Shown here piece by piece: positions 1-12,655 of a stretch of 64,000 bases of DNA. The notes below the pieces were generated by a model. The model had not been told where the DNA came from. It saw nothing but the letters and a program-made list of their open reading frames with translations, and searched no databases. Location: positions 6,614,604-6,678,603 of the forward strand of contig JACDQD010000011.1 of assembly GCA_019843655.1 (NCBI GenBank), in the 5' to 3' direction. The number at the start of each line of letters is the position of its first letter. Within the stretch, counting starts at the first letter, position 1. The position numbers and the translations under genes were made by a program. The DNA is from Lethocerus indicus. Lineage: Eukaryota > Arthropoda > Insecta > Hemiptera > Belostomatidae.

Positions 1-1187
1 TCAGGGCTTCAAGCTGTCCGAGGGTTGTTGTCGGTTCGCTAATCCTCGCGCGGAATCCGCGCATTTATTAGCCGCGAATTTCAGCCCGCAATTTCCCCCG
101 CGGTACTGCGGTATATTTATTCATGTCGTTGTGGGAAAAGGGCATTCGGTTAGGAGTCTGAATTACAGTCCGTGGACGGGACCACTTCTGGATTTCGGCC
201 CGACAATATCAAAGGGACTCGCTAACGTCGAACTGACTATTTTCCAATGGTGAATCGCGACAGCATGTTATTGCATTAAGAATTAACCGGCGGCTACCTC
301 TGTTTGATATTCCGATGTTTGCTTCCAATGTTTCAGTCCAATTATTATTTAAGTAGAGGTCAGGGACTGCAGTTAAAGACATGTCTCAATATTTGTATTA
401 ATTTATTAAACAGGCTCAGTACACGCTCTACTCTTGCAACGTTTATTTTATTTAATAGAAGAAGAAGGAATATATTTCAAGCTCAAAGCAAGAAATTAGC
501 AATTATATAGATTATGACTGATGCAAAAAGATACATGTTAACGCCTGCTTGGTCTCAATAATATTGTCGGTAATAGATCGAGTCCAAATCTAACAAGTGC
601 TACAGGGCTTCTTGAAAGTCTAGGAAAGTCTCACAAATATTTCAACATAATAATGTTATAATAGTTTTTATAAGTTTTATTTTAGAATAATAGTTCATTG
701 CGCATGACATAATACAAATTCATAATATAGCGAAATGTAATCCGTTTAGTCTTCTTTCAATTTTAATAATTCAAGTGGTTCAATCAAACCACGTCAGATG
801 AGGGTACGTCCTCGGGCCCTTCCATTACGCCTCTCGGCTCGAACGCCCTCACCCCGTGGAGATATTAAATCCGCCCTTATCTCATATATATTTCATGCAA
901 TCGGGATAATGCAATCTCCAATTGATAAAACGGAGAGTGGGTGTTGAAAATTGCGCGGTTCTTGAGATGAGTTGGAGCCAGAAGACAACAACTTAACAGG
1001 AACGGAGAGGTCGTTGCAATCTTTGACACGCTCGCGATTTTCCGCCCCCTCCATCGATATTTCTGCGCAAATAGCGCTCCGCAGGAAAACGCTATTAAAT
1101 ATATAATGCGATGCTACTGAAGATGGCGAACTGACGAGACCACTCGTCTAGTTTGAAACAAAAAATCTTATACATGAGAGGAGTAGA
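1..1187. other. Non-coding DNA, nothing recognised
   Basis: Mixed GC content with ordinary CpG. A 68-codon frame at 304-510 has no similarity I can name. Confidence 0.5.
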
Positions 1188-1600
1188 GTTTTTTTTTACT
1201 TTATTTATTGTAGTCAACTATATGCTAGGTACAATTGCGGTTTGTTTGATTAGTTTCACTCGATTAAGACTCGAAGAAGTGATGGTACTTTTGACCTGTA
1301 TTCGGCCTACAGAAAGTCTCTAGGCCGGTGACGTTTAATCCGACGCGGGGAGGATAATGGATGGGTAAAAGAGGAAAGGGACTGAACGAGTGGATTTGGA
1401 TGTGGAGAGAGGCGGGAATGGAATTTAAGGAAGCGTGATTTTGCGACTTCGTCGACTGTTGGTATGTCGAGGTTATTATGTGAGTAGAGTAGTAAGACAA
1501 AATAGTTAAATACTTTGTTAGCTATGATAATTTTTACGTAAGCTAGATTAATTTTACGTTTGTTGCGGCGTAGAGCTGGTATACGTAAACCATTGGAACC
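1188..1600 (-). mobile_element. 5'-truncated Jockey-like LINE, 3' end with A-tail
   Basis: Read on the minus strand, a frame (1307-1612) carries NNLDIPTVDEVAKS, then HPNPLVQSL and ends RRIKRHRPRDFL before a stop. This is the extreme C-terminus of a Jockey-clade reverse transcriptase ORF (family hallmarks: DLNIPTV, HPNPL and the basic R-H-P-R-D-L tail). A short 3' UTR follows, with an AATAAA-like signal and a 9 bp A-tail (T run at 1189-1197 on the + strand). The part before NNLDIP looks scrambled by a deletion: the usual LKPIWTYG block is missing. It is a dead copy and shares the family of the copy at 9.3 kb. Confidence 0.7.
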
Positions 1601-2015
1601 ATTCAAATTCACTGAGAAAAATAACCCGCTATTTTCTTCAATTAAAATTCTACTTTATTTAATTTATTAATACGATAGGGAAAAATGTATTGTTGTTACG
1701 ATATTCACACGTTATATTGTTACGAAAATAAGGGCGGAAACTATTGGAAAAAATTAGTTCCCCCGATGCATCCTATTATCCTCCAAAGGGGGCGGGGGGT
1801 GCACCTCAAGACTGCAGGTTTAAAGGGAATTTAGAAGTTTTAATCGGGAAATCGAATCTCGGGATGGGAGCAATAACTGAGGGGCGTTGTAAAAGTGGGT
1901 TGTATTTTTCAACAATGGGATCCCCGACAGGAGAAAACTGGCAGCCCCCCAACCTCCATTCTGTCTCGACAAAAACATCCCGTCTCACCCATTCAGAGAC
2001 TTCAGACTTATACAC

Positions 2016-2023
2016 TGACGTCA
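2016..2023. promoter_or_regulatory. Full palindromic cAMP-response element TGACGTCA
   Basis: An exact 8 bp CRE, bound by CREB/ATF proteins. It lies 28 kb from DH31 exon 1, so any link is speculative; a site this short occurs by chance about once per 65 kb. Confidence 0.25.
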
Positions 2024-4531
2024 ACGACCTGTATTGTTTTTAGCGGCGCCAGAATTTGTTTTTTTTTCTCTAATGTTCCTCCGCTTTGCGCCTTATCGAA
2101 GTGGACTGTATTCCCATTACGCAATATATAAGTATATACACTCGCTCAAACACACAAAATTCGTATCAAAAGTAGTTTTTTTTTCTTGTCGGTAGCATGT
2201 CTAAAGATATTCTGGAATTTAGCGTAAGCAATTTTTATTAAATAAGTAAAATTTGGCTTTAAATTTAACATTGACGATTACAAAAACCTACGTGTTACTA
2301 AATAGAAATAATTGAAACTTGTTTGGAAGACGATATCTTCGCATCAAGGCCGCAAATATTTGTGGAGCGAGGCAAATATTAATTTGTATATTTATTTTGA
2401 AATCATTATATATAGTTTTTATTATCCGGTTTGTTGATTGTCAGAATTTTGGTGCTAAGTATTCTCCGGATCTATTGAAATCTCTAAGTTCTATTGAATA
2501 ATGGCTGAATAAAAACCCCTAAATTACGTAGTTATGTATTGACCGAAATTCGCTATTATCTGTTATGAGTATGTCTCGTCGTTCTTATGAGCGTGACATT
2601 TTTTGGGGGTATTTCCCACTTACCGAAAGCTCCAGCCACATCGCCTGTCGTGCGAACTTCAGACCGAATTTTTTTTAAAAAATTGCGAGTGTTTTCTCGG
2701 AAAGTTTCAGAAAACGGATCGATCATTCGTTTTCGGGGCCGGGACGGAAAATAATTTACTCAGAGGCGCCGACACTGTTGGAATAACACACCGGGTCCGA
2801 GTGGAACTTCCTTCGGTCCAAGACCGTGATAGTTTCACCTGTTATTTATTGTTGTTTTCCTCTCAACTAACTTCCTGTTCCCTACATTTGTGCGGTTAAA
2901 AAAATAATCGTACCATTATAAACATTAAGTACATGAAAACACATATTATCAATTTACGGTTACTCTTCTTATGCCTAGGGTTAATTAAATTTGGCGGTAC
3001 TAGATCTTGACTTTATACAGAGAGATATACTTCAATAGACCGTATTTATGGAGCCTATAGCTCATATTTATTTTCAAATGTTAGAAAACATTACTTATTT
3101 CTTTGTTGGTTTGAAAATTAATTTTTCGCAAATTTACTATTGTTAAGTGACTTTCGTGACATATGATACAATGTTTCATTTTATATTCTTACTAATAATA
3201 AATACATTCCTTTAGGTAATTTTATATTCCTTTTTCTAGAACTTTTTTTAAGTATATGTTTTAATCTAACAATTTTGATTTGTAAATATCTACGTTGTGT
3301 AACTTTCACGAGATTTTCTTATTGGTGATTGCCCAATTGTTTTCTTGAAGTTCGAAATTTCTGACGTAATTTGTATGTTGATTATTAAAATACTATAATT
3401 ATTGGTGTTTGGCTGGAGAATATCCGCAAGGTGAAAAAAAAACGGGGTCCTCGAGGTCATTGAAATTAAGAATAAATTAAGTTCTCAAGCGGTTCAATTA
3501 AAGTCGGTTTTAATTTTGGCCTTTAAATGAAAAGAAAAAAAGGCCGTAATTAAGGGCCGTGTGATGTCAGTTTTTGCCGCGATTTCTAGATAAGGGCACA
3601 AAGGAAGCTCGGTATTATGAATCGGGAAGGTTTCTTAATCCTCGGATCTTTGTTCGTCCGTTGAACCTTACGGTGGTATGTTCCAAATTGTAATTAATTA
3701 AAAAACCTTGGGATTTTCTTCATTCGGTGGTCTACCTTCGCTGTTGAATGAGGTTTTCAGTCTCAATAAATTCATTACCGTTTATGTGATAGCGACAGTT
3801 GCCGCAATGGGGGGTTGATCGATCACTAATGATCGATTATTAAAAATCGGGTCGAAAGGGCGAAACAAAACAGCGAAATTAACGTTGTGGAAATGCAAAA
3901 CAGTTCTCCATTGTTGGAACAATGGCTCTCTGTTGCCCGATGCTAATTTTTCGATTGCGTGGGACTGAAACCCTAACAATTTGGCATAATCGTTTATGGC
4001 GCAAAAGGTCCAATAATATTGACCCGTTCACAAATTTGTATTATAATTAGCAGTGTCTCGTGAAAATCATGCATATAATTTTTCCATCCAAAGAAATGTA
4101 TATATTCAACCTAGGTATTTAGTATCGTTGCTATATGTGCTCCGTATGTTACCAACTCATAGCTAAGAGGTTATTGTTCTCTATAATTAGTCGTACTAGT
4201 AAGATTATATAGGACTAAATATTTAAGAACGGAAATAGATGTTTTCCCCAGTCTTTAATTCGTACAATACCTCTTTGGGAGAAACGGGGCATTTGGCCAG
4301 AAGACAATTACCTTTTATCTTTTTTGGGGTGACAAAGCACCAACCTGTAGAAGTTAATTACTGGTTGCATTAGGACTTTAACGTATTGGGGGGGGGCTTA
4401 ATCCGGTGGCCAAAGGGCGGCGTAATTGTGACTCGAAGAATGGGACAAATCTCTCGAGATCCCGGATGGATTCGGTTTATCTCCGTTACAATGGAGCTAA
4501 TCCAGGTTATGCTTTTTCTTTCCATTTCTCT

Positions 4532-4535
<4 letters not shown>

Positions 4536-4581
<46 letters not shown>
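4536..4581. repeat. (TA)n microsatellite, 46 bp
   Basis: An uninterrupted AT/TA dinucleotide run. Apparent Tyr-Ile repeat frames across it are not coding. Confidence 0.95.
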
Positions 4582-4586
<5 letters not shown>

Positions 4587-7500
4587 CCAATGACATTAAA
4601 AATTAAATAAGGTTTCGTTGAGAGTGGGTTCGGCTTGAGTGTGGAACGTTATTACGGTCAAGCTGAAATAAGAAAGAGTTTTTATTGCCGTGTTTTTATC
4701 GCCAGAGCATTTGCTCATATTCATCTCTTTAGGTATGCACTCTACGGTGGAATGTTTAATATTATTCGGTCGAATTCAGTTTTTGGTTTTCATGATGTCC
4801 GCTCCGAGGATTATTGTCTGTCGACCGTTCAGTTACATTGAATAATTTCACAATCTCCGACAATCCAGTCTTCTTATAACCATAGTCCTGGAACTATCCA
4901 GATTGGTTTTTGGAAAATAAAATAATTGGTTAAAATTATTAAAAACAGGTCCAAATATCGCGTTTCAAACACGCTGTATTGTTCCGCATCCACACTAAAA
5001 TGTACAGCGTTTCTGTGGGGAATATTCACCGTTGGGAACGTGATCCTCCACGATTTGCAAGCGGGCGCCGTAAGTTTATGCTACGCTCATGCTCTTTCGT
5101 ATCTCTCCTGTGTCCTCGCGCGAAAGCCCCAAGAAAACATCCCCTTCGCCGGCGTTGGAATTATTCATGTTCGGTAGGAGAGTCGAATTCGTGAGGCCCG
5201 CGCCCCAGTTTCTAATAACGCGTGCGTTTCATCCTTCGGAAAAATCTCGGAAACGGATACAGACGTTTATTTATTTATTTTTCGTGTTACTAGTCCTTCT
5301 CGAAAATATTGGGATCTTCATGGACCAAATTACAACGAAGCCGGTCTAGAAAAATAGTTATCATTCGTATTACCTATTACGGACTGTGTTCATTCGTTGT
5401 TCGACGTTTAAAATATCCAATTTTAGTAAAGTACCGTGGCTAGGTTTTTTGACCACTGATGCAACGCCGGTTTGAAATTAAATCATCGTTTTTCCGTATA
5501 CGAAATAAACGAGCGAATTAATTACCTTTTTTTTATCCTTCGGTGTTGTGTTTCGCAAAGGGCGACTAAAACAAGCGGGTGTGCTCTGGGCCCGGAACGG
5601 TGCGGACCTTATTAACATATTCAATTAACTGTCCGACGAATCCCAATCGAAACCAATTAGAAACGGTCGCAGGAATAAGTCGGCACAAAGTCCTATCCAG
5701 CCTTCCTTTTTCTCTGGCTCCTTTTTCTAAGCAGTCGTGTCATCGGTGGGGCTCATACGCGAAGGGAAATTTTGAAGTCTTATAAAAGGGTCTTTAAAAG
5801 TTTTATATGCTCAGATAATGGGGCTGATAGTGGCTTCGAGCGTATAAATATTACCCGAAATAAAAATTTATAGGAATACTAAACCTTTGAAACTTTGGGA
5901 TTTGAAAAACTTTTATCCGTCGCTTTAGTGCAACATATTATTCATTTGGGATGTTGGTGGCTGTTTCCATTCCTGACAGTAGCGATACGTTATAAAAATA
6001 AAAGATGTATTAATAATATTGCGATAAATTATGTAATCGAGATAATATTAATTATAGGAAAACCTACAGCCATCGCCGTTGCGTGTATTACCTTTGCCGG
6101 GTTATTTATCCCGGCTGAAATTTGGCAGCTTTATTGCTGTTAGTGGGTGAAAACAGTGCTTTGTGTAAACTGAACGGAACGATTAGGAAAATGAGCACCC
6201 GCCGTTGTAAAGCTACACGATTCTGAAAGCAAACAGTTTCGGCAAAATTTAGAGCTAAATTGAAAATTGAAACAGAAAAGTGTACGATCAAAAGCATGCG
6301 TGCCGCAACATAATGAAATATGTTAACTTTTAATCGTTAATATGGATTAAATTCTGATTTAATTTTGCATTTACAAAAAAAATAGATTCGGTAAGATCTT
6401 TCGCATCTTCTAAAAAGTATGATTGGAAATTGTGAAGCAAAAATAATCTGTACTTGTTTGTCTCCGACGCCATGAACATTTTGACTCGAAATATTTTAGG
6501 CGTTAGTCCTTTTCGTCCTTTTCTGAAAGGAATGCCCGGAACGGAAGAAATAAATGCTGGGGCTACAGTCGTGGGGGGACACTCTCGGTTCCCGTTTCCA
6601 AGCTCGGTCTATGTAAATTGGGGACCCTCCCACTCCGAATCAAGAATGCTGGTCTGAAGAATGGACTGCCCTTTTCCCTTTAATGTCTTTTACCCCGTTG
6701 AAGTCAGTTTGAATATTATTCATTGCCTCAATTCAAATTGTAACCGCCGTTCTCGTCTTACAGTTACAGTAATATGTAAATCAGCATAACTATTCCATAC
6801 CTGTTTCTGTTTTGAATGTATTCAGTTCGCAATGTTTTTTGGATGAATATCACATAAACATTGTTCAGGATAGATGTAATCTATCAGTGCATAAATTTCA
6901 CTGCATATATATGTATAGTACTTTTCTATAGTCTATAGTATATAGTATATGTAGCCCTTAACATAATTACGAAATAGTCTCATACGGTGTATGTGTTCAG
7001 TATGTGTCTATAAGCAGTTTATACAATTTTCCTTATCCTACTGCAGGAGGGTTACTATTTGGAACCTTAAAGGAGTGTTTTCCTCCTTTTTTTAAATCGT
7101 TCGTGTTTTACACTTTTATCCCGTATACGACTAATTTCCAAGTGTCGGATGTTGTTTCCAACTAGATGGCTGACGGGAGATACACGAAAATATTATGTCA
7201 GTTGTGATGAAATTAAAGTGGTCAGAATTGATTAGTAGTCAAGAACCAGTTATAACGAAGTCGCGACGAACGGGCGAGTATTCGGGTCGGCGTCCATTGC
7301 TAGTGTCAGTTATGATTTTCATTAAATGCCTCTCCGAAGGACTTTACAAGTTAAGCCTAAGCCCCCACCCGGGTTGCACCCTAAGTGACAGTTTTCCGAC
7401 AGGAATTTTTGTTATAAAAAAATATTATGAGATTTTCTCGTTTTTTTCACATTAATATCAACATATTTATTTTCCTTAAGGAGGACACTGTTTTCCTGGA

Positions 7501-9311
7501 AATATAGCTCTCGCATATTGAAGAAGTGGGCAACACAATGAGAGCAGGACGCTCCGAATCAGTATCAATATTAAATCCCACTAAACTCTCAGGATAGATT
7601 TTATCTCTGTATATGGTCACGTTTAGAAAGTGCAGAATTATGCCATGTGTGGGAATGCACACCTACGACGCGGAAAATTATAAATCTCATTAAAAAAACT
7701 CGACGACCCAAATTCAGAAAGTTCATGCAACAGCATTATCGTCCTTGTGATATTATTTACCCTCGCACTTTTTTTGGTCCGGTCGTCGCCAATTGTAAGC
7801 TGTAAATTTCCTGCGTAATAAAATTTTCCGCACGCAAAGTTTGTAAGTTCTTCAGTTAGGAATAATTGTCATATTAGGTGTGAAAAAAATATTTTATCAC
7901 ATCTACTAGAGGTCTACTCTTGACAACTTTATTAATGGCTGGCGTTCGAACAAAATCTCGGAATTCTATAAAAATTCAATCAACTACCGAATAAAATTCC
8001 TAAAATCTACTGTCGAGAGGATTGTCGCGCGGTCGCCCTCTTGAACGTTCGGAGAGATTTCAATTCGTTTCATTTGCATAACCTCAATTCATTCCGAAAA
8101 TTTAATTTAGAAACGCTTCGAGCCGTAATGCCTTTTGAAATCGAAATCTGGAAGTGGAAATTAATCGGGATGCATTTCCAGTCGGAGGAGGATAGGTGAA
8201 AATTAGCTCCGGCACTTTAATAATTGGTCCGCTCTAGAGAATTTCACAGAGTGCAGTTCACAGGAACCGTTAGAAAAACAAATTGCTTCAAATAAGGTAA
8301 TCCGAACACAACGAAATTCATTACTGGTAACATCCGTATTTCTCATTTTCATAAATAATGGTCGGGCAGTTGTCACAGTAACATCCACTGGCAGATCATT
8401 CAAGTGAGATATCGAAGGGAAACTTACTTGTTGAACTTTACCAATCCCGAAACATTATTACATCAATTTCTCCAAGTAATAACGTGATCCTCAGTATAAT
8501 ATGCATATGAACGGTTCAGACCTTGAGAGCGGGAGTCTCAAACATAAAAACCAAAATATGGAGTCAAACAAAAAATCATAGTAATTTCCGCGACCAGAAC
8601 TTAAATTGTCACCAACTTGGAGACACTTAAAGGACATCCAACCGATGTTCTTCCAAGAGCATTCCGCCATCAATGCAACTATAATTTATTTTTTAGTTCA
8701 TTCCCTTTTCCGGGAATAGTCCTCGAAAGTTTTCCTCTCGACACAGCCCAGCGGCTGGTTCTTTAACATTGCAGTCCGAAATAATTTGCTCCTATCCATC
8801 CCGTGCGCCCCCAATAAAACTGCACAAGGGCGCGATATTATTCGAGCAGGAGGCTGGGCCCAATATGCCCGGCCGGTAGCCTGTTGCGTTCATTTGGCGG
8901 CATGCCTCGGGTTAAAATCGCCGGCTACGGGGTGTTGATTAATGACCGTTGGAAGGTTGTGGGGGGGTTGATCCGCAACCGGGGGAGGGGCTCACCTCGA
9001 GGAATTCGATACAATCTGGTCGGGGGGTTGTTGGTGGCGGGAAGGGCAGGGGGTTGTTTGCACAGTTTAATTGACTAACTCTCTCTGGCCCCCGCCGCTT
9101 TAAAATGGGCTATCGGATTTTCATCGCTCATCCTACGCTGCTCCCCTCAACGAGGCTTATGAAAAAGAACGAATTCCTCGGAACCGAATTTTAATCTCCA
9201 TTCGTTCGGTGGTAAATAACGATTAGTTGAAGCGTTTCAACTGTAAAATTATTTATACATCGCGTGGGTTTATTTTTTTACATCTCTTTTTTACCTGAAT
9301 TGTAAAATCCT

Positions 9312-9897
9312 TTTTTTCACCTTTTATTTTTGTACCATCAACTACAATGCAGTTATGGGTACAAATGTTGAATGTCTATTTCTCCCATGATGTCTCGATA
9401 AAAGAGACAACCCAACGATGGCACTTTTGACACGTGAACAATTTACGGCTTCGGGCTAAGGAGATCTCTAGACCAGTGGCGTTTAAGCCGTCGGGGGGAT
9501 AATTGATGGGTAAGAGAGGAAAAGGCTGAACGAGTGGATTAGGATGAGGAGAAACGCGAAACTTCAGGATCTGGGATTTTGCGACTTCGTCTACTGTTGG
9601 TATGTTGAGGTCATTGTGGATTGTTCGGATATAAACATACCAGGGAGCATTAAGGATGGTACGAAGGACTTTTGACTGGGATCTCTGCATGCGGGCGATG
9701 TTGAATTTCTTGGCCGGAACCCCATAGTTCTATTCCGTAAGTCCATGTCGGTTTTAATATGGCTGTATATATTGTCAGTTTGTTGGCTATTGCAAGTTTT
9801 GATGTCCTTTTCGAAAGAGGTCTCAACCGTCCAAATTTACGACTTAGTTCTGTTCCTTTCAGTCGCGTCTGGGGGTTCCACGTGAAAATCTGAACCT
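9312..9897 (-). mobile_element. 5'-truncated Jockey-like LINE (RT C-terminal domain remnant)
   Basis: On the minus strand, conceptual translation gives FTWNPQTRLKGTEL, then SKLAIANKLTIYTAILK and PTWTYGIELWG. After a frame change come QRSQSKVLRTILNAPWYV, DLNIPTVDEVAKS and HPNPLVQ. These are the ordered C-terminal blocks downstream of the RT palm in Jockey-clade non-LTR retrotransposons. Frame changes occur near the ELWG block and after HPNPLVQ, so the copy is inactive. An A-rich tail (aaaaataaaaggtgaaaaaa) marks the 3' end near 9312. The upstream limit near 9897 is where homology stops, which is typical of incomplete reverse transcription. DLNIPTVDEVAKS is nearly identical to the copy at 1.3 kb, so both belong to one lineage. 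Confidence 0.8.
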
Positions 9898-10967
9898 AGG
9901 TTTACTTTATTAAACATTCAGTTTAATGACAATATTTTGATACATTTCCGTATACTCTGCACATCCACTTATTTTTTCCACGTCTTCCATGATTGTGAAT
10001 AGTATCGTGATCTTGGAAAATGTAATAGACGTGCAGAATTGTGAACATTTCGTACTGATTGAAGTAGTTCACTCTCCGATATTTGACCGCTGTATGGGGT
10101 ATGGATTTGAAAACCCTTTCATCCAAATAGTAAATCGAAATGGATCTGGGTTGAAATAGCCGCCATTTCTCATAATGTTCTTCACTCTCTTTTCATGTTA
10201 TTAAGTCTTCCTTCTGATTCCTCTTTGTATTATCTGCTTTCTGTCTTGATTAAAAATATTTCAGTAAAATAAATCTATAATATAACTTCATAAAACATTC
10301 AAAGTTATTAATTGTATTAAATAGAAATTGCCTACGAATATTTCGTCTTTTGGCTGTGTCCTTACGTCACGACAATATTTCCTTAAATTATAGACAGGAC
10401 CATATGATAAATAATGAGATGATAAGTACGCAAAATTCGTATTACCGGGAAAACGTGCTTAGTCTTACGGTTGTATGCTTAATTTGTTCTTCGTGTTTAT
10501 CTCTTTGTTAGCCGATTGCCATACTTAATGAAAACAAAGCCCCATCCACCGCTCGGCTCTCTGTAAAGAGGATTAACTTCAACACACCGAGCGCAATTAC
10601 TGATGATAAGCTGGAAGCGATCTCGACTTAAACTGGTCGCCCTTTCAATTTAATCACTAACAGTGAATTTCCGTTTTGTAGGATTCGCGGAATCCTATTT
10701 ATCTATCGCTTATTTACTTACGAATGAAATATTCAAGTAATATGACTTAAACACTGCCGGTTTAATAATTGCCAGTGGAGAATGTGCAAAATTGGTATAC
10801 ATTTAAAGATCTTAAATTATTAACGAACGACCCACATACTTTTGCGGCCATTTCGAATAGTGTAATGTACGTTCATAATTCAAATGTAAACATTAGCCCA
10901 TTCATTCACACTTTCAGAATGTGCTTTCCTAGAGTTTAACACAGGCGTGGCAATTGACAATCGGTCA

Positions 10968-11278
10968 TTAACCCTTTGGTCTATAACCACGAGTCTGGAA
11001 GACTACCTCTACGTGGTAAAGAATTTGTGCCATAAGCGAGTCCGACTCGTGGTGACGAATTCGTGCATAAGATGCTGCGTATTATTATTAGAACAAGCGA
11101 TTGTAGTTATTCCACACCGAATATTTTTCCTTTGATTGTAACATCAGTATTTTGTTTTTTCATTTGTTTCTGACGAAACTGGATGATCTGTAACTTTAGT
11201 CGCACGGCTTGAGACCGACTTTCTTGTTTAATATAGCTCGCGCAATTGGCAGATATCGTGTAGGATGTAAGGGGTTAA
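10968..11278. mobile_element. Putative TTAA-type (piggyBac-like) MITE, 303 bp
   Basis: TTAA at 10968-10971 is followed by CCCTTTGG. The other end reads AAGGGG then TTAA at 11275-11278. CCC...GGG ends inside TTAA duplications are the piggyBac hallmark. Internally, ACCACGAGTC near the left end is repeated inverted as GACTCGTGGT about 50 bp on. There is no coding capacity, so it would be non-autonomous. The terminal match beyond the first bases is weak, hence moderate confidence. Confidence 0.45.
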
Positions 11279-12608
11279 GCAGAAGACAAATAAACGGTCC
11301 CATCTAAACCATTTTGATAAAGCGTTTTGTATTGTTGACGAAACGTCGAATAAACTCAAGATCCGAATCTAGGATAACTCCATAAGTTAAACTGGCTTTC
11401 CGGTTGGGGAATTATCCCCCATCCTCCCAACTTACAAACAATACAAAAGCCTAAGTTTACAATACTATAAGCGGGTTAAACTGAGGCTGTTACCCCCCTA
11501 ATACCAGATACTGGGCCTAATTCAGTCAGAGCAGGTCAAGATAAGGAGTCCAATTTGCATTAAAGATTAATTCCGCGGCTTCGTCATAAATTACGGGCCA
11601 CCTGGACCCCCAATCCGATTCCTCTCTATTCAGAGACGGGGGTTATAAATAACAGACGCCCAAGTCACTTCCGCTTCGGGCCAAGATCGTACCAGATTAT
11701 ATCTTAGGGCAATTCGTGGCGGGGTTTTCATCCCTAGTCCTACCAAACCGAACCAAGTAGACATCTTGGGCTCATTCTTGGCGTTATATACTCCTGGCAA
11801 ATCGTCGCTAGGGATACTTGTTCTGATTTCCGAGCGAAGTAATCGAGCAAAGCTTTATTTTATTTACGCGATCATGTTGTCTACTGGCGGTGCGAGAAAC
11901 CTCGCAGTGGGGGTACCTTATTCTTCGGGAAAAAACTCCATGCGTCGAATGCAGATGTTCCATTAGACGACAGTTGGACTGCCAAAGGTCCCGGAACAAA
12001 GCCGTGTACTCCGGCTCTCTAATCCACATTAGCGTCTCCAATTATCAAACAGTTATTCGTCCGTGTGCCTGTGGACGCGCGCTATGCGCGTTGAGTGGCC
12101 GCGCTTGTGTGTACAAACAGCTGTCAACGGGGCCGGCGTATGAAAGGACCGCCGACCAGCTATGTCCTATTAATCCCCCAACTGAAAGCCTGCTTTTCCT
12201 CTACCGCCGTCTGGTTAATTTAAGAGCAGTTTGATCAAAACCGTTCCCGTCACCTTTAAGGCCGGAACATGCCTGCTTGCATAATACACCAAAGGATTGT
12301 CCAGGTAGTAAATTAATTACAACCGCTTGTCTGAAAATTGGCTATGTGTTGCGACATATTTCGGTCCGTGGTTAATAAACTAGAAATAACGATTACCGAG
12401 TTACTATTCTGTCCCCCTACTCGCTTATTAGACCGGTTTTTGCTGCTCGCCGTCACCCGTATAATTTCGCTTGTAGATCACTGATATAACGACAGCTAAT
12501 TATCTTATTTATGAGTAACTTACCGTCTAAAAGTGAAGTTGTAAGGACGCCAGTCCAAAATACTAGAAGCGAGATTCCGATTTATATTGGCAATAGTCTC
12601 TGAGGTGA

Positions 12609-12655
12609 GAGCGATGTAGCTTAGTGGTTAAAGCAACAGATTCTGAAGCTCCATG
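12609..12655 (+). repeat. tRNA-like head, possibly a truncated SINE
   Basis: GCGATGTAGCTTAGTGG matches an RNA polymerase III A box (TRGCNNAGTGG) in a tRNA-like setting. No B box (GGTTCGANTCC) follows within 80 bp, and the cloverleaf cannot be completed. A functional tRNA is unlikely; a 5' SINE fragment or chance are the alternatives. Confidence 0.3.

Larger units (their letters stand above)
1613..9311. other. Gene-free stretch between the two LINE tails
   Basis: Contains a (TA)n tract at 4536-4581, a perfect CRE at 2016, a small CTATAG/TATAGT repeat at about 6925-6950, and scattered frames under 105 codons that match nothing known to me. The frame at 8203-8403 (minus) has fairly even codon use but no recognisable domain. 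Confidence 0.5.

Noticed and set aside
4386..4606. Open frames ending in Tyr-Ile repeats
   Set aside because: They are translations of the (TA)n microsatellite; the same happens at 18.9 and 38.1 kb.
11890..12234. 114-codon Cys-rich open frame
   Set aside because: No signal peptide, no recognisable cysteine spacing of a known family, and part of it is the dispersed word shared with 14334.
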